This document shows positions 17,792 through 25,651 of a stretch of 64,000 nt of DNA, piece by piece (positions within the stretch are counted from its first letter, which is position 1; each line of letters opens with the position of its first letter). Below the pieces are notes generated by a model. That model ran no database searches and was not told the origin of the DNA. It was given only the letters and a program-made list of their open reading frames with translations. The translations under genes and the position numbers were made by a program. The stretch spans positions 3,286,001 through 3,350,000 of the forward strand of contig NZ_CP060394.1 in the NCBI RefSeq assembly GCF_014274465.1, in the 5' to 3' direction. This DNA comes from Alloacidobacterium dinghuense (GTDB lineage: Bacteria > Acidobacteriota > Terriglobia > Terriglobales > Acidobacteriaceae).

Positions 17792-18137
17792 AGGTCTCCT
17801 GAATTGACTAGCTTTCGTACGAATCGAATGACTGCGCGTACACCGCAGGTTGAGAACAGCCGTCGTGGCGGCTGGGGGGAGTAATCCTGCGGCGTCCTAT
17901 AAATTTCGCTCGAGATCTGGGTTTGGCCTCCATTGTGCAGGAGATACCAGTTCAGGTCGAGAGAAATCTATTTGTAATCGAGGAAGTTACCTCTTCAGAA
18001 ACATGTCATAGATATGTGACATGAACATTACAAACGGTTTCTGCGCAGTTCCTCGCCCTATATTTACTGGGCGTTCATGACAATATTTGGCGGGATGGAA
18101 GAATGACAACGAATTTAAGGCGCGATCACACAGCGAT
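17792..18137 (-). promoter_or_regulatory. Long upstream region of the receptor gene with a 20-bp dyad
   Basis: No credible gene lies in these 346 bases. The clearest structure is ATGTCA-N8-TGACAT at 18003-18022, a symmetric site about 220 bp before the receptor start that could be an operator. Near the left end of dsbD, GCGCGAT (18120-18126) and ATCGCGC (18140-18146) form a 7-bp stem that overlaps the dsbD stop codon and may be its terminator. The A/T-rich stretch CCTATATTTACTGGG lies between. A 65-codon open frame on the minus strand here looks like chance. Confidence 0.4.
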
Positions 18138-20255
18138 TCATCGCGCAGTGTCGAGCGCCGCTTGCCTGGGCTGCACCTGATCAATCGCGTCGAGAACGAT
18201 CCCTGGCGTCAGCACTTCAGGCAGAACATGCGGCGGCTCCTGCATTGAGCCGGGATAGATCGCGTAAGTCGGCACGCCGCTCCGCCCGAGGCTGTTCAGC
18301 GTCTGCGTGATGCTTTCATCCGCATTGGTCCAATCAGCGCGAACGAGCGCGAAACCGCGGTCATGCAGTTTCTGCTGCACATCAGAGCGGCTCAGGATGA
18401 CGCGTTCATTGACCTGGCAACTGAGGCACCAGCTTGCCGTGAAGTCAATGAATACAGGACGGCCCTGCGTACGGTATTTTTCCACCAGCGCGGGCGAGAA
18501 CGATTCCCATTGCGAGTTGCTGGCCGTGTTCACGTGCGCTGAGGTTGTTCCGAGTTTGCGCACACCGTAAATGGGCAACGCAACCGCCAGCGCGAGCACA
18601 GCAATCGCTGCCGCAGTGGCAGGAGCCTTCGCCGGCCAGCGTCCAAGAATCCATCCGGCAACCGCAAGGAGCAGAAAAGCTGCGAGCAGTCCGGCAAGCG
18701 CGTTGAGTCCCGCCGACTGCGCGAACAACCACACCAACCAGATCACAGTAGCGAAGATGGGAATCGCAGTTGCCTGCTTGAGAATCTCCATCCATGCTCC
18801 CGGACGCGGCAGCAGTTTTGTCCACGCAGGTTGAAGGGTCAACAGCACGTATGGCGCAGCCAGGCCCAGACCCAGCGCGGTAAAGATCACAAAGCTGACG
18901 ATTGCCGAATGCGCAAGCGCGTAGCCGATCGCGGCTCCCATAAACGGCGCCGTGCACGGTGTGGCAACGACCATCGCAAGTACGCCGGTGAAGAAACTCC
19001 CTGCGTACCCATGCTGCCCGGCGAGGCCGGAGCCTTTGCTGGTAAGTGAAAGACCGATCTCAAACAGTCCTGCAAGCGATAGCCCGAGAAAGAACAGCAG
19101 CAGCGCAATCACCGCGATAAAGCTGGGCGATTGGAACTGGAAACCCCAACCCAGTTGTCGGCCACCGGCGCGCAAAACAAGAAGTACCGCCACGACTGCC
19201 CAGAACGAAGCGAGAATTCCCAGCGCGTAGACCCATCCGTGCGCGCGCAGCTTGTGACGTTCATGCTGCGACGACTGCACCAGCGCGAGCCCTTTGATAA
19301 AGAGCACGGGAAAAACACAGGGCATCAGGTTCAGAATGACGCCTCCGATAAAAGCAAGACCAGCCACTCTGCCCAATCCCGCGAAATCGCTGCTGCGCGA
19401 AGATTCGCTGGCAGTCACTGTTCCCTGCGCAGCGTTGATCTCGAAAGCATTGCCATCTGCCAGTACAACGAGCCCATGCAGCTGACCAGGATTCTGCTGC
19501 AAGTTCTCGTCTTTTTTCAGGCTGATTTGAAATCCATTGCTGAGTGGCGTAACCGGCTGCGGCGCAGCATTGGCAAGCTGGTTCTGATCGAATGGGAAAA
19601 ACTGAGCGTCAGCCTCGCGCCTGCCGGTAATCACCGTGAGATTGAAGCCGGTAGCCGTTGGCATGAACTTTGCCTGCATGCTTCCAGGCAAGGGCTGCGG
19701 CAGCGTGCGCTGGAGCCGGGCAACAAGTTGCTGATCGGCTGCGACGAAGGTCGGCGTCGAGGGCGGTGACGAAAGCGCCTTGCGCTCGATGTCGAGCGAC
19801 GCCTTGCCGGGGATGCAGACTTCGCGGCAGACAAGCCAGTCCACCTTTGAGCCGAGAGTGACTGATTCGCCCGCCGGCTTGAAGTCGCCACTCACATGCA
19901 TGGCCATCGGAAACAGAACTTCGTTCTCATAGCCGAAGTCCATCAATGGACCCAGCGGCAGCCGCTTCGGCGCGGGAAACTGCATCGCATCCGCAGTAAT
20001 GCCTTCGGGCAGAGTCCACTTGATCCGCGGAGGCTCACCGGAATCCCCGGCATTGATCCAATACACATGCCAGCCCGGTTCAAGCTTGAAGTAGAGCCCG
20101 GCGGTGAAGTTCTGGCCGGGATAGATCTCGGCCGGCGGCACAACCAATTGCACAGTGAGGTGCTGCGCAGTGGCCGTGGGCGCAGACAGGGCCACATTCG
20201 TCCATGCAGAAAAGATCAGCAGGCACAAAGTCGAGATCAAGGTGCGGATACGCAT
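18138..20255 (-). CDS. DsbD-like thiol:disulfide interchange protein
   Basis: 705-residue inner-membrane reductant conduit. Its parts are a signal peptide; an N-terminal periplasmic domain with a cysteine pair in VCREVCIPG (DsbD-alpha/ScsB-like); a CcdA-type membrane core of about eight helices with GVILNLMPCVFPV and VATPCTAPFMG supplying the two membrane cysteines; and a C-terminal thioredoxin-like domain with Cys610 and Cys613 in the WCLSC motif. Together these pass electrons from cytoplasmic thioredoxin to the periplasm, where they repair wrong disulfides or support cytochrome c or oxidant defence. It is transcribed away from the flavin amine oxidase gene. The symbol dsbD is avoided because ScsB-type homologues share this layout. 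Confidence 0.88.
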   Translation of the reverse strand: MRIRTLISTLCLLIFSAWTNVALSAPTATAQHLTVQLVVPPAEIYPGQNFTAGLYFKLEPGWHVYWINAGDSGEPPRIKWTLPEGITADAMQFPAPKRLPLGPLMDFGYENEVLFPMAMHVSGDFKPAGESVTLGSKVDWLVCREVCIPGKASLDIERKALSSPPSTPTFVAADQQLVARLQRTLPQPLPGSMQAKFMPTATGFNLTVITGRREADAQFFPFDQNQLANAAPQPVTPLSNGFQISLKKDENLQQNPGQLHGLVVLADGNAFEINAAQGTVTASESSRSSDFAGLGRVAGLAFIGGVILNLMPCVFPVLFIKGLALVQSSQHERHKLRAHGWVYALGILASFWAVVAVLLVLRAGGRQLGWGFQFQSPSFIAVIALLLFFLGLSLAGLFEIGLSLTSKGSGLAGQHGYAGSFFTGVLAMVVATPCTAPFMGAAIGYALAHSAIVSFVIFTALGLGLAAPYVLLTLQPAWTKLLPRPGAWMEILKQATAIPIFATVIWLVWLFAQSAGLNALAGLLAAFLLLAVAGWILGRWPAKAPATAAAIAVLALAVALPIYGVRKLGTTSAHVNTASNSQWESFSPALVEKYRTQGRPVFIDFTASWCLSCQVNERVILSRSDVQQKLHDRGFALVRADWTNADESITQTLNSLGRSGVPTYAIYPGSMQEPPHVLPEVLTPGIVLDAIDQVQPRQAALDTAR

Positions 20256-20518
20256 TCGTCAGTAACTCTTATTGTAGGACGGCGGAGCCATCTTGCCGGT
20301 TACAGATGCTTGAGTGAGATCAAACGCGTCTATTTTGTTGTCCTTACTGGGATCCAATAGATCGACAGCAAGACCCGCCAAAGAATACCTTTATCCGGCG
20401 TAGAAGCCGTATTCATTGATGTTGCAAAACCTGGCCCCGGCACGCGACACTGAGACCTCTCTTTGTTCTGAAGGCTTTCCAGCTACATATTCGCAGTTTT
20501 TTGGAGAGGTCAGTTTCT

Positions 20519-22090
20519 ATGACGTGGACGCGGCGTACTTTCCTCGGCCGGGTAGCGGCGGCAGCCGGCTATCGGGCGATGTATACAGCGATGCAGGCGC
20601 TCGGCCTGCTGGCGACGACTTCCGAGGCTTCACCGCTGCCTGACTTGCCTCCAAACTTCGGCGCGGGGAAGAAAGTCATAATTCTCGGCGGTGGAATCGC
20701 CGGCCTTGTCTCCGCTTACGAACTGCGCAAAGCCGGATTCACCTGCACCATTCTCGAAGCGCGCGAGCGCCCCGGTGGCCGGAACTGGAGCGTGCGCAAC
20801 GGCTGCAAGGTCGAATTCACCGATGGAGCCGTCCAGACATGCGATTGGGAAGAAGGTCATTACCTGAACGTCGGCCCGGCGCGACTGCCATCCATCCATC
20901 GCGTCATGATCGAATACTGTGAAGATCTGGGCGTGCCGCTCGAAGTCGAGATCAACACCTCGCGCAGCACGCTGATGCAAGCCGACACTCTGAATGGCGG
21001 AAAGCCAGTCGAACAGCGCCAGGTCGTCAACGACACACGCGGCTATATCTCCGAGTTGCTGGCTAAGTCGATCGATCAGCATGGCCTCGACAAGCTTCTG
21101 GACAAAGAAGATACGCAGCGCATGCTCGATTTTCTGCAAACCTATGGCGACCTTACGAACGACTACAGCTACAAAGGCTCGCAGCGCAGTGGATTTGTCG
21201 TATCACCGGGAGCAGGACCCGACGAGGAAAAGTGGCACCAACCGCTGAGCCTGCATGAGCTTCTGGTTTCAGACTTCTCGACCGGCGAGTTATACGAGGA
21301 GCAAATCGACTGGCAGGCCACGATGTTTCAGCCAATCGGCGGCATGGACCGCATCCCGTATGCGTTTGCGAAATCGCTGGGCGACATCGTGCAGTATCGA
21401 TGCGTGGTGAAAAAGGTGGGCAAAAGTTCCTCCGGCGTAAAGGTGGAATACGCCAACGCCGGATCGTCGCAAGAGATTGAGGCAGATTACTGCATCTGCA
21501 CGCTGCCGCTGACGATTCTCCGCACGCTCGACATCGATTGCGCGCTCGAAAAGAAGCAGGCATTCAAGGGAATGAAACTCGCCTCTCTTTACAAGATCGG
21601 ATGGGAGGCGCCGCGCTTCTGGGAGAAGCAATACAACATCTACGGCGGAATTTCGTTCCCGAAACAGACTGTTGACCTCGTCTGGTATCCGAGCAACGGA
21701 CTGTTCACCAAAACCGGGATCATCCTTTCCGGCTTCAACTTCGAGCAGAAGGATTTTGCTGATGGATCGCCGACTGCATTCGGCGCTTTATCAACGCAGG
21801 GAAAACTAGACGCGTCGCGGGCAGCCGTCGAGGTCTTGCACCCCGGTCATGGCAGGTCGCTGACCAAGCCGATTTATGTTTCATGGCAGAAGATTCCGTA
21901 TAGCCTTGGCTGTTTAGCGATGAACATGATGCCCGATACCAAACCCGCATATAACGAGCTGAACAAGCCCGATGGCCGCATTTACTTTGCCGGAGATTAT
22001 CTAAGCCATATCGTCGGCTGGCAGGAAGGCGCGGCCTTGTCCGCGCACCGAGCCATCCATGGAATCGCCGAGCAGATGCGCAGCAGCTAG
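20519..22090 (+). CDS. Tat-exported flavin monoamine oxidase
   Basis: 523-residue FAD enzyme. The N-terminus MTWTRRTFLG is a twin-arginine signal (RRxFL) followed by a hydrophobic stretch, so the folded flavoprotein should be exported. The FAD-binding Rossmann motif VIILGGGIAGLVSAYELRK is followed by LEARERPGGR, the GG doublet typical of amine oxidases. The C-terminal FAD segment is GRIYFAGDYLSHIVGWQEGA. Such enzymes oxidise amines or L-amino acids to the aldehyde or keto acid with ammonia and hydrogen peroxide. The ATG at 20519 has GGAGAGG upstream and is preferred to the TTG at 20501. The substrate is not evident. Confidence 0.88.
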   Translation: MTWTRRTFLGRVAAAAGYRAMYTAMQALGLLATTSEASPLPDLPPNFGAGKKVIILGGGIAGLVSAYELRKAGFTCTILEARERPGGRNWSVRNGCKVEFTDGAVQTCDWEEGHYLNVGPARLPSIHRVMIEYCEDLGVPLEVEINTSRSTLMQADTLNGGKPVEQRQVVNDTRGYISELLAKSIDQHGLDKLLDKEDTQRMLDFLQTYGDLTNDYSYKGSQRSGFVVSPGAGPDEEKWHQPLSLHELLVSDFSTGELYEEQIDWQATMFQPIGGMDRIPYAFAKSLGDIVQYRCVVKKVGKSSSGVKVEYANAGSSQEIEADYCICTLPLTILRTLDIDCALEKKQAFKGMKLASLYKIGWEAPRFWEKQYNIYGGISFPKQTVDLVWYPSNGLFTKTGIILSGFNFEQKDFADGSPTAFGALSTQGKLDASRAAVEVLHPGHGRSLTKPIYVSWQKIPYSLGCLAMNMMPDTKPAYNELNKPDGRIYFAGDYLSHIVGWQEGAALSAHRAIHGIAEQMRSS

Positions 22091-22108
22091 GATTCAACGT
22101 ACTCTTAG

Positions 22109-22558
22109 CTAAGGCGCCGAAGGCGCGTCTGCCTGGACGGCCAGTCCCCAGCCGGCAGCCATGCGGTCTTTCAGAATGCAGCGGTCCATCACCAGCTTGA
22201 TGCCCGCTGCCTCGGCTTCTGCCGCAGCTTCTTCATGCACGATACCTTCCTGTATCCACAGATAAGGAATTCTGAGGCGAATCGTGTCCTTCACGATGTC
22301 AGGAATGTACCTCGGCAGTCGGAAGACATTCACAACATCGATCTTCCCCACTGCTTCCAAAGCCGCATCGAGCGTAGGATAAGCCTTCTCGCCAAGCGAG
22401 CTTTCTATCAGCGGATTGACCGGAATGATGCGGTAGCCGCGGCTCTGCATAAACCGCGAAACGCCCAGGCTGGCGCGGCCTTCCTTGTTAGTAAGGCCAA
22501 CTACGGCGATGGTCTTAGCATTGTCGAGTATTTCCCGGATGGTAGTCGGTTCGTTCAT
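22109..22558 (-). CDS. CoA-binding domain protein (YccU-like)
   Basis: 149-residue single-domain Rossmann-fold protein. Signature pieces are KTIAVVGLTNKEGRASLGV near the N-terminus, GYRIIPVNPLI, then DVVNVFRLPRYIPDIV, LWIQEGIVHEEAA and MDRCILKD near the end. The family resembles the CoA-binding domain of succinyl-CoA synthetase alpha. Its members are conserved and bind CoA, but their biochemical role is not settled. The start codon lies two bases after the prfB stop, making it the last gene of a lnt-prfB unit; the grouping itself does not explain its function. Confidence 0.88.
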   Translation of the reverse strand: MNEPTTIREILDNAKTIAVVGLTNKEGRASLGVSRFMQSRGYRIIPVNPLIESSLGEKAYPTLDAALEAVGKIDVVNVFRLPRYIPDIVKDTIRLRIPYLWIQEGIVHEEAAAEAEAAGIKLVMDRCILKDRMAAGWGLAVQADAPSAP

Positions 22559-22560
22559 AA

Positions 22561-23698
22561 CTAATCCAGATCGTCTTCAACACCAACTAACACACCACCA
22601 TCGCCGCCGCTCCTACGCATTATTAGATAGCCACGAATAAACGGCTCTAAGTAACCATCAAGCACTCGATCCACATCGCCAACTTCAACTTTGGTCCGGT
22701 GATCCTTGGCAATCCGATACGGCTGAAGCACGTACGACCGAATTTGCGAGCCGAAGTTAATGTCTAACTTCGAATCTTCGAGCTTCTTACTCTCCGCTTT
22801 CTTCTTATCCAGTTCGAATTCGTAGAGGCGTGAGCGCAGCATCTTCATCGCCTTCTCGCGGTTCTTGTGCTGGGAGCGCTCGTTCTGGCATTGCACCACA
22901 ATGTTGGTAGGGATGTGCGTGATGCGCACAGCGGAGTCCGTCGTGTTCACGTGCTGTCCGCCCTTGCCGCCCGACCGATACGTGTCTGTCCGAATATCTT
23001 CCGGCCTGATCTCGATCTCGATCGAGTCATCAATTTCAGGCGAGACGAAGACCGACGCGAAGGAAGTATGGCGGCGCTTGGCAGAGTCGAACGGCGAAAT
23101 CCGTACGAGGCGGTGCACGCCGGTCTCGCCCGAGAGCATGCCAAAGGCGTATTCGCCGGAGACGGTGAAGGTCGCTGACTTGATGCCAGCCTCTTCGCCG
23201 TCCTGATAATCGTTCATCTCCGTCTTGAAGCCCTGCTGCTCAGCCCAGCGCAGATACATGCGCATCAGCATCTCGGCCCAGTCCTGGCTCTCCGTGCCGC
23301 CCGCACCCGGATGCACCGTCACAATGGCATTCAGCGCGTCCGTCTCTCCGGAAAGCATCGTCCGCTCTTCGAGCTTGTCAACGTATTCACTCAGCGACTG
23401 AACTTCGCGTTCGAGATCCGCTTCTACCGGCTCGCCCTCGCGCGCCAGATCGAAGTAAGCCTCGATATCTCCTGTGCGACGTACAAGTTCGTCATCCGAC
23501 GCCACCTGCTCTTCCATGCGCTTACGGTCTCGCATGAGCGGCTGTGAGACGGCAGCATTGGCCCACACGCCGGGGTCCGATAATTTCGATTCGATTTCAG
23601 CTAATTGTTTATGGAGACGGGCCGAGTCAAAGATACTCCCGCAGGTCGCGGACTTTGTCCCGGACGGGAGTGTAGGCGAATTCGAGATCGTTCAACAC
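22561..23698 (-). CDS. prfB: Peptide chain release factor 2, programmed +1 frameshift
   Basis: RF2 of 378 residues made from two frames. Frame 1 starts at GTG 23698 (or TTG 23695) and encodes 23 residues ending REYL before TGA at 23627-23629. A +1 shift at CTTTGAC then continues into the 355-residue main frame (DSARLHKQLAEIESKL onward). The main part holds the RF2-specific SPF tripeptide (RISPFDSAKRR) that reads UGA/UAA stop codons and the GGQ motif (SGGKGGQHVN) that triggers peptidyl-tRNA hydrolysis. The in-frame UGA lets RF2 limit its own synthesis. A shorter frame from 23568 alone would lack the N-terminal helices. It lies 15 bp after lnt. Confidence 0.95.
23626..23640 (-). promoter_or_regulatory. 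RF2 programmed frameshift site
   Basis: On the minus strand the sequence reads GGGAGTATCTTTGAC, with the in-frame TGA at 23629-23627. CTT-TGA-C is the canonical slippery heptamer, and GGGAG a few bases before it is in the place of the internal Shine-Dalgarno stimulator. When RF2 is scarce, the slow UGA pauses the ribosome and allows the shift to the +1 frame. Confidence 0.95.
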
Positions 23699-23713
23699 TT
23701 AGGTGACCTGTCT

Positions 23714-25333
23714 TTATATTCGAAGATTGACTCGGAGCGTTGGGCGTAATGCCATCGCCACGGCCACTATTGTGATTATCCCACAGAGGATGGCAAAGAG
23801 ATCGCCGTAGCGCGTGTAGAAGGTGAGATCGTCGTTGTATCCGTAGCGCACGACAAGCGTTGTCTCGGCATGACGCGCCGCGCTCAGAGTGACGTGCCCT
23901 GCTGGATCGATTGCCGTGGTTACGCCATTATTTGTGTCGCGTAAAATCCAGCGGCGATTTTCAATAGCACGCATGCGCGCCATATTCAGATGTTGCCATG
24001 GAGCGCTGGTGTCGCCATACCAGCCGTCATCAGAGATATTCACGAAGACTTGCGCACCATTGACGGCGAACTGGCGCACCTCATCGGCAAAAACGGATTC
24101 GTAGCAGATGAAGATGCCGAAGGTGTGTCCGTTTGCGCGAAAGACTTTGCGATATTGGCCGCGCTGCAGATCTACGAGTTGCTGCGTGAGCTTTTTGGCA
24201 AAGAAAAAGACATCCCGGTAAGGCACAAATTCGCCAAAGGGCACTAGATGAATCTTGTCGTATCTGCCGAGAACGTTACCGTCCGGTGCAGTAAAGACAC
24301 CCGAGTTGTATGTGCCTGTGGCGTCATGGCCGAACATTCCGGCAACAACCGGCGCATTGTTCGCAGTGGCAACGCTTCGTAATAAGGCGATGGTGCGTGG
24401 ATCATCGCTGACGAATGGCGACGGCGCTTCGGGCCAGGCAACAATACCCGGAGGCGGCGTGTTCTGCCCGCAATTTTGCCTTGCCACGGCAGACTGCCGC
24501 GTTGGCATTCCCGTGATCGCCGGCGTGCAGTTGCGCTGGCTCTGCTCCATGATCCACGAAACGTGCTCATCCCACTCGGGACCGATCCAGGCCTGGTTGA
24601 CTGCAACATCGAGATTCGGCTGCAGCAGCACGGCGTAGTCCGAAGTGGCGACTGGCTTCGGCGCAGAAAAGGAGCCGAGTTGCAGCAAAATCGCAAATAG
24701 AATCGCACCGACTCCAATGCGCAGTCGCATATGCAGAGAAGACGTAAGCAAAGCTGCAGCAAATAGCGCATTTCCCGCGACGAGTACAAAGGAAATCCCA
24801 TAGACGCCCGTAAACGGCGCCAGTCGCGTAAGCAGGAAGTTGTCCACTTGCGCGTAGCCAAGTTGATCCCAGGGAACGCTGGTGATCCGCGATGCTGCGA
24901 ACTCAAGCGCAGCCCAGAAGAACGGCGCGAGCACCAGCGGAAACAAATTTGTACGAAATGCCTTGCGGCAGAGCGCAATCAGGAATCCGAAAACGGCAAA
25001 GTACAAACCCAGCACCAGGCTGTAGAGCACAAGGATGCCAAAGGCTCCGGCGGGTGGCACTCCACCATAAAGGTGCATAGTGTCGTAGATCCAATAGCAG
25101 TTCAGGATGTACCAGAACACTCCGCAACCATAGCCGGCAAGCGCACTGCGACGAAGATAGCGCGGACCCGCCACATTCCGCTGGCCGAGGAGTCCGTAAA
25201 GCAGCGGCACAAGAGCAATCCAGGAAAAAACGGCGCGCCACGGCGGCATTGGCCCGGCGATAGGAAATGGCAGATCAAGAAGAACAGACGAGAGCAATCC
25301 AAGAAAAATGGGATTGCGGAGATAAGTGCGCAT
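23714..25333 (-). CDS. lnt: Apolipoprotein N-acyltransferase
   Basis: 539-residue inner-membrane enzyme that adds the third acyl chain to the N-terminal cysteine of lipoproteins. The N-terminal half has about six to seven hydrophobic helices. The C-terminal half is a nitrilase-type (CN hydrolase) domain facing the periplasm. The expected catalytic triad can be placed as Glu in VAWPEAPSPF, Lys in KIHLVPFGEF and Cys in FICYESVFADE. A longer loop with two cysteines precedes the Glu motif. It heads the lnt-prfB-CoA-binding unit and is divergent from a tiny membrane-peptide gene 77 bp away. Confidence 0.93.
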   Translation of the reverse strand: MRTYLRNPIFLGLLSSVLLDLPFPIAGPMPPWRAVFSWIALVPLLYGLLGQRNVAGPRYLRRSALAGYGCGVFWYILNCYWIYDTMHLYGGVPPAGAFGILVLYSLVLGLYFAVFGFLIALCRKAFRTNLFPLVLAPFFWAALEFAASRITSVPWDQLGYAQVDNFLLTRLAPFTGVYGISFVLVAGNALFAAALLTSSLHMRLRIGVGAILFAILLQLGSFSAPKPVATSDYAVLLQPNLDVAVNQAWIGPEWDEHVSWIMEQSQRNCTPAITGMPTRQSAVARQNCGQNTPPPGIVAWPEAPSPFVSDDPRTIALLRSVATANNAPVVAGMFGHDATGTYNSGVFTAPDGNVLGRYDKIHLVPFGEFVPYRDVFFFAKKLTQQLVDLQRGQYRKVFRANGHTFGIFICYESVFADEVRQFAVNGAQVFVNISDDGWYGDTSAPWQHLNMARMRAIENRRWILRDTNNGVTTAIDPAGHVTLSAARHAETTLVVRYGYNDDLTFYTRYGDLFAILCGIITIVAVAMALRPTLRVNLRI

Positions 25334-25376
25334 TCACGCTGAGTCTACCATTGCGTCAATTCTGAAGGTACTTGCC

Positions 25377-25404
25377 TGGACACAATCACAGATCGCGCTA
25401 GAAT
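25377..25404 (+). promoter_or_regulatory. Promoter of the 41-residue peptide gene
   Basis: TGGACA (25377-25382), a 16-bp spacer and TAGAAT (25399-25404) are one mismatch each from the sigma-70 consensus. The GTG start codon is at 25411, six bases after the -10 box, so the transcript would begin at or next to the start codon. There is no room for a ribosome-binding site. Confidence 0.6.
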
Positions 25405-25410
25405 GTCCGT

Positions 25411-25536
25411 GTGAGCACACTCGCCTATTTAGGAATGCGCCTGCTGACGTATCTCTTTTTCATCGGACTGGCAGGCTCAGCCGTCGTGATTGTTATCAGC
25501 TTCATTGAGGATCTACACGAACTCTTCGGCGAGTAA
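25411..25536 (+). CDS. 41-residue single-span membrane peptide
   Basis: GTG-started frame ending TAA at 25534-25536. The product has a short polar N-terminus, one hydrophobic helix (LLTYLFFIGLAGSAVVIVIS, about residues 11-30) and an acidic C-terminal tail ending IEDLHELFGE. The helix plus charged amphipathic tail is typical of real small membrane proteins rather than chance frames, and a well-formed promoter sits directly upstream. It lies between the divergent lnt gene and the APC transporter gene. Function is unknown; regulation of a membrane partner is a guess. Confidence 0.65.
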   Translation: MSTLAYLGMRLLTYLFFIGLAGSAVVIVISFIEDLHELFGE

Positions 25537-25551
25537 TCGGGCGCTTTCCAT

Positions 25552-25590
25552 TTGACGGCAATTTCATCTAGACATACACTCAGCGCTGAG
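25552..25590 (+). promoter_or_regulatory. Promoter and palindrome before the APC transporter
   Basis: TTGACG (25552-25557), exactly 17 bp, then TACACT (25575-25580) form a good sigma-70 promoter. The 12-bp perfect palindrome CTCAGCGCTGAG (25579-25590) overlaps the end of the -10 box and the expected start point, where a bound repressor would block initiation. Confidence 0.6.
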
Positions 25591-25593
25591 CGT

Positions 25594-25640
25594 CCTTGCC
25601 GGGGGCAGTTGTTGGCCCGGTGGTGAGTAGCAAGGTTTTT
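25594..25640 (+). promoter_or_regulatory. Leader hairpin with T-run before the APC transporter
   Basis: CCTTGC (25594-25599) pairs with GCAAGG (25630-25635), and the adjoining CGGG (25600-25603) with CCCG (25616-25619). A 10-base bulge lies on the 3' side and TTTTT (25636-25640) follows. It lies in the 5' leader, 11 bases before the ATG at 25652. It looks like a terminator or attenuator. It could also end transcription from the small upstream gene. No known riboswitch consensus is evident to me. Confidence 0.5.
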
Positions 25641-25651
25641 CACCTTTATCC

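Noticed and set aside
17987-18184. 65-codon minus-strand frame between the receptor and dsbD genes
   Set aside because: It overlaps the end of dsbD, has no ribosome-binding site and reads as Arg/Cys-rich chance sequence.
25590-25640. Known c-di-AMP (ydaO-type) riboswitch before the APC transporter
   Set aside because: The leader is far too short and the conserved ydaO segments are not found; only a simple hairpin is supported.
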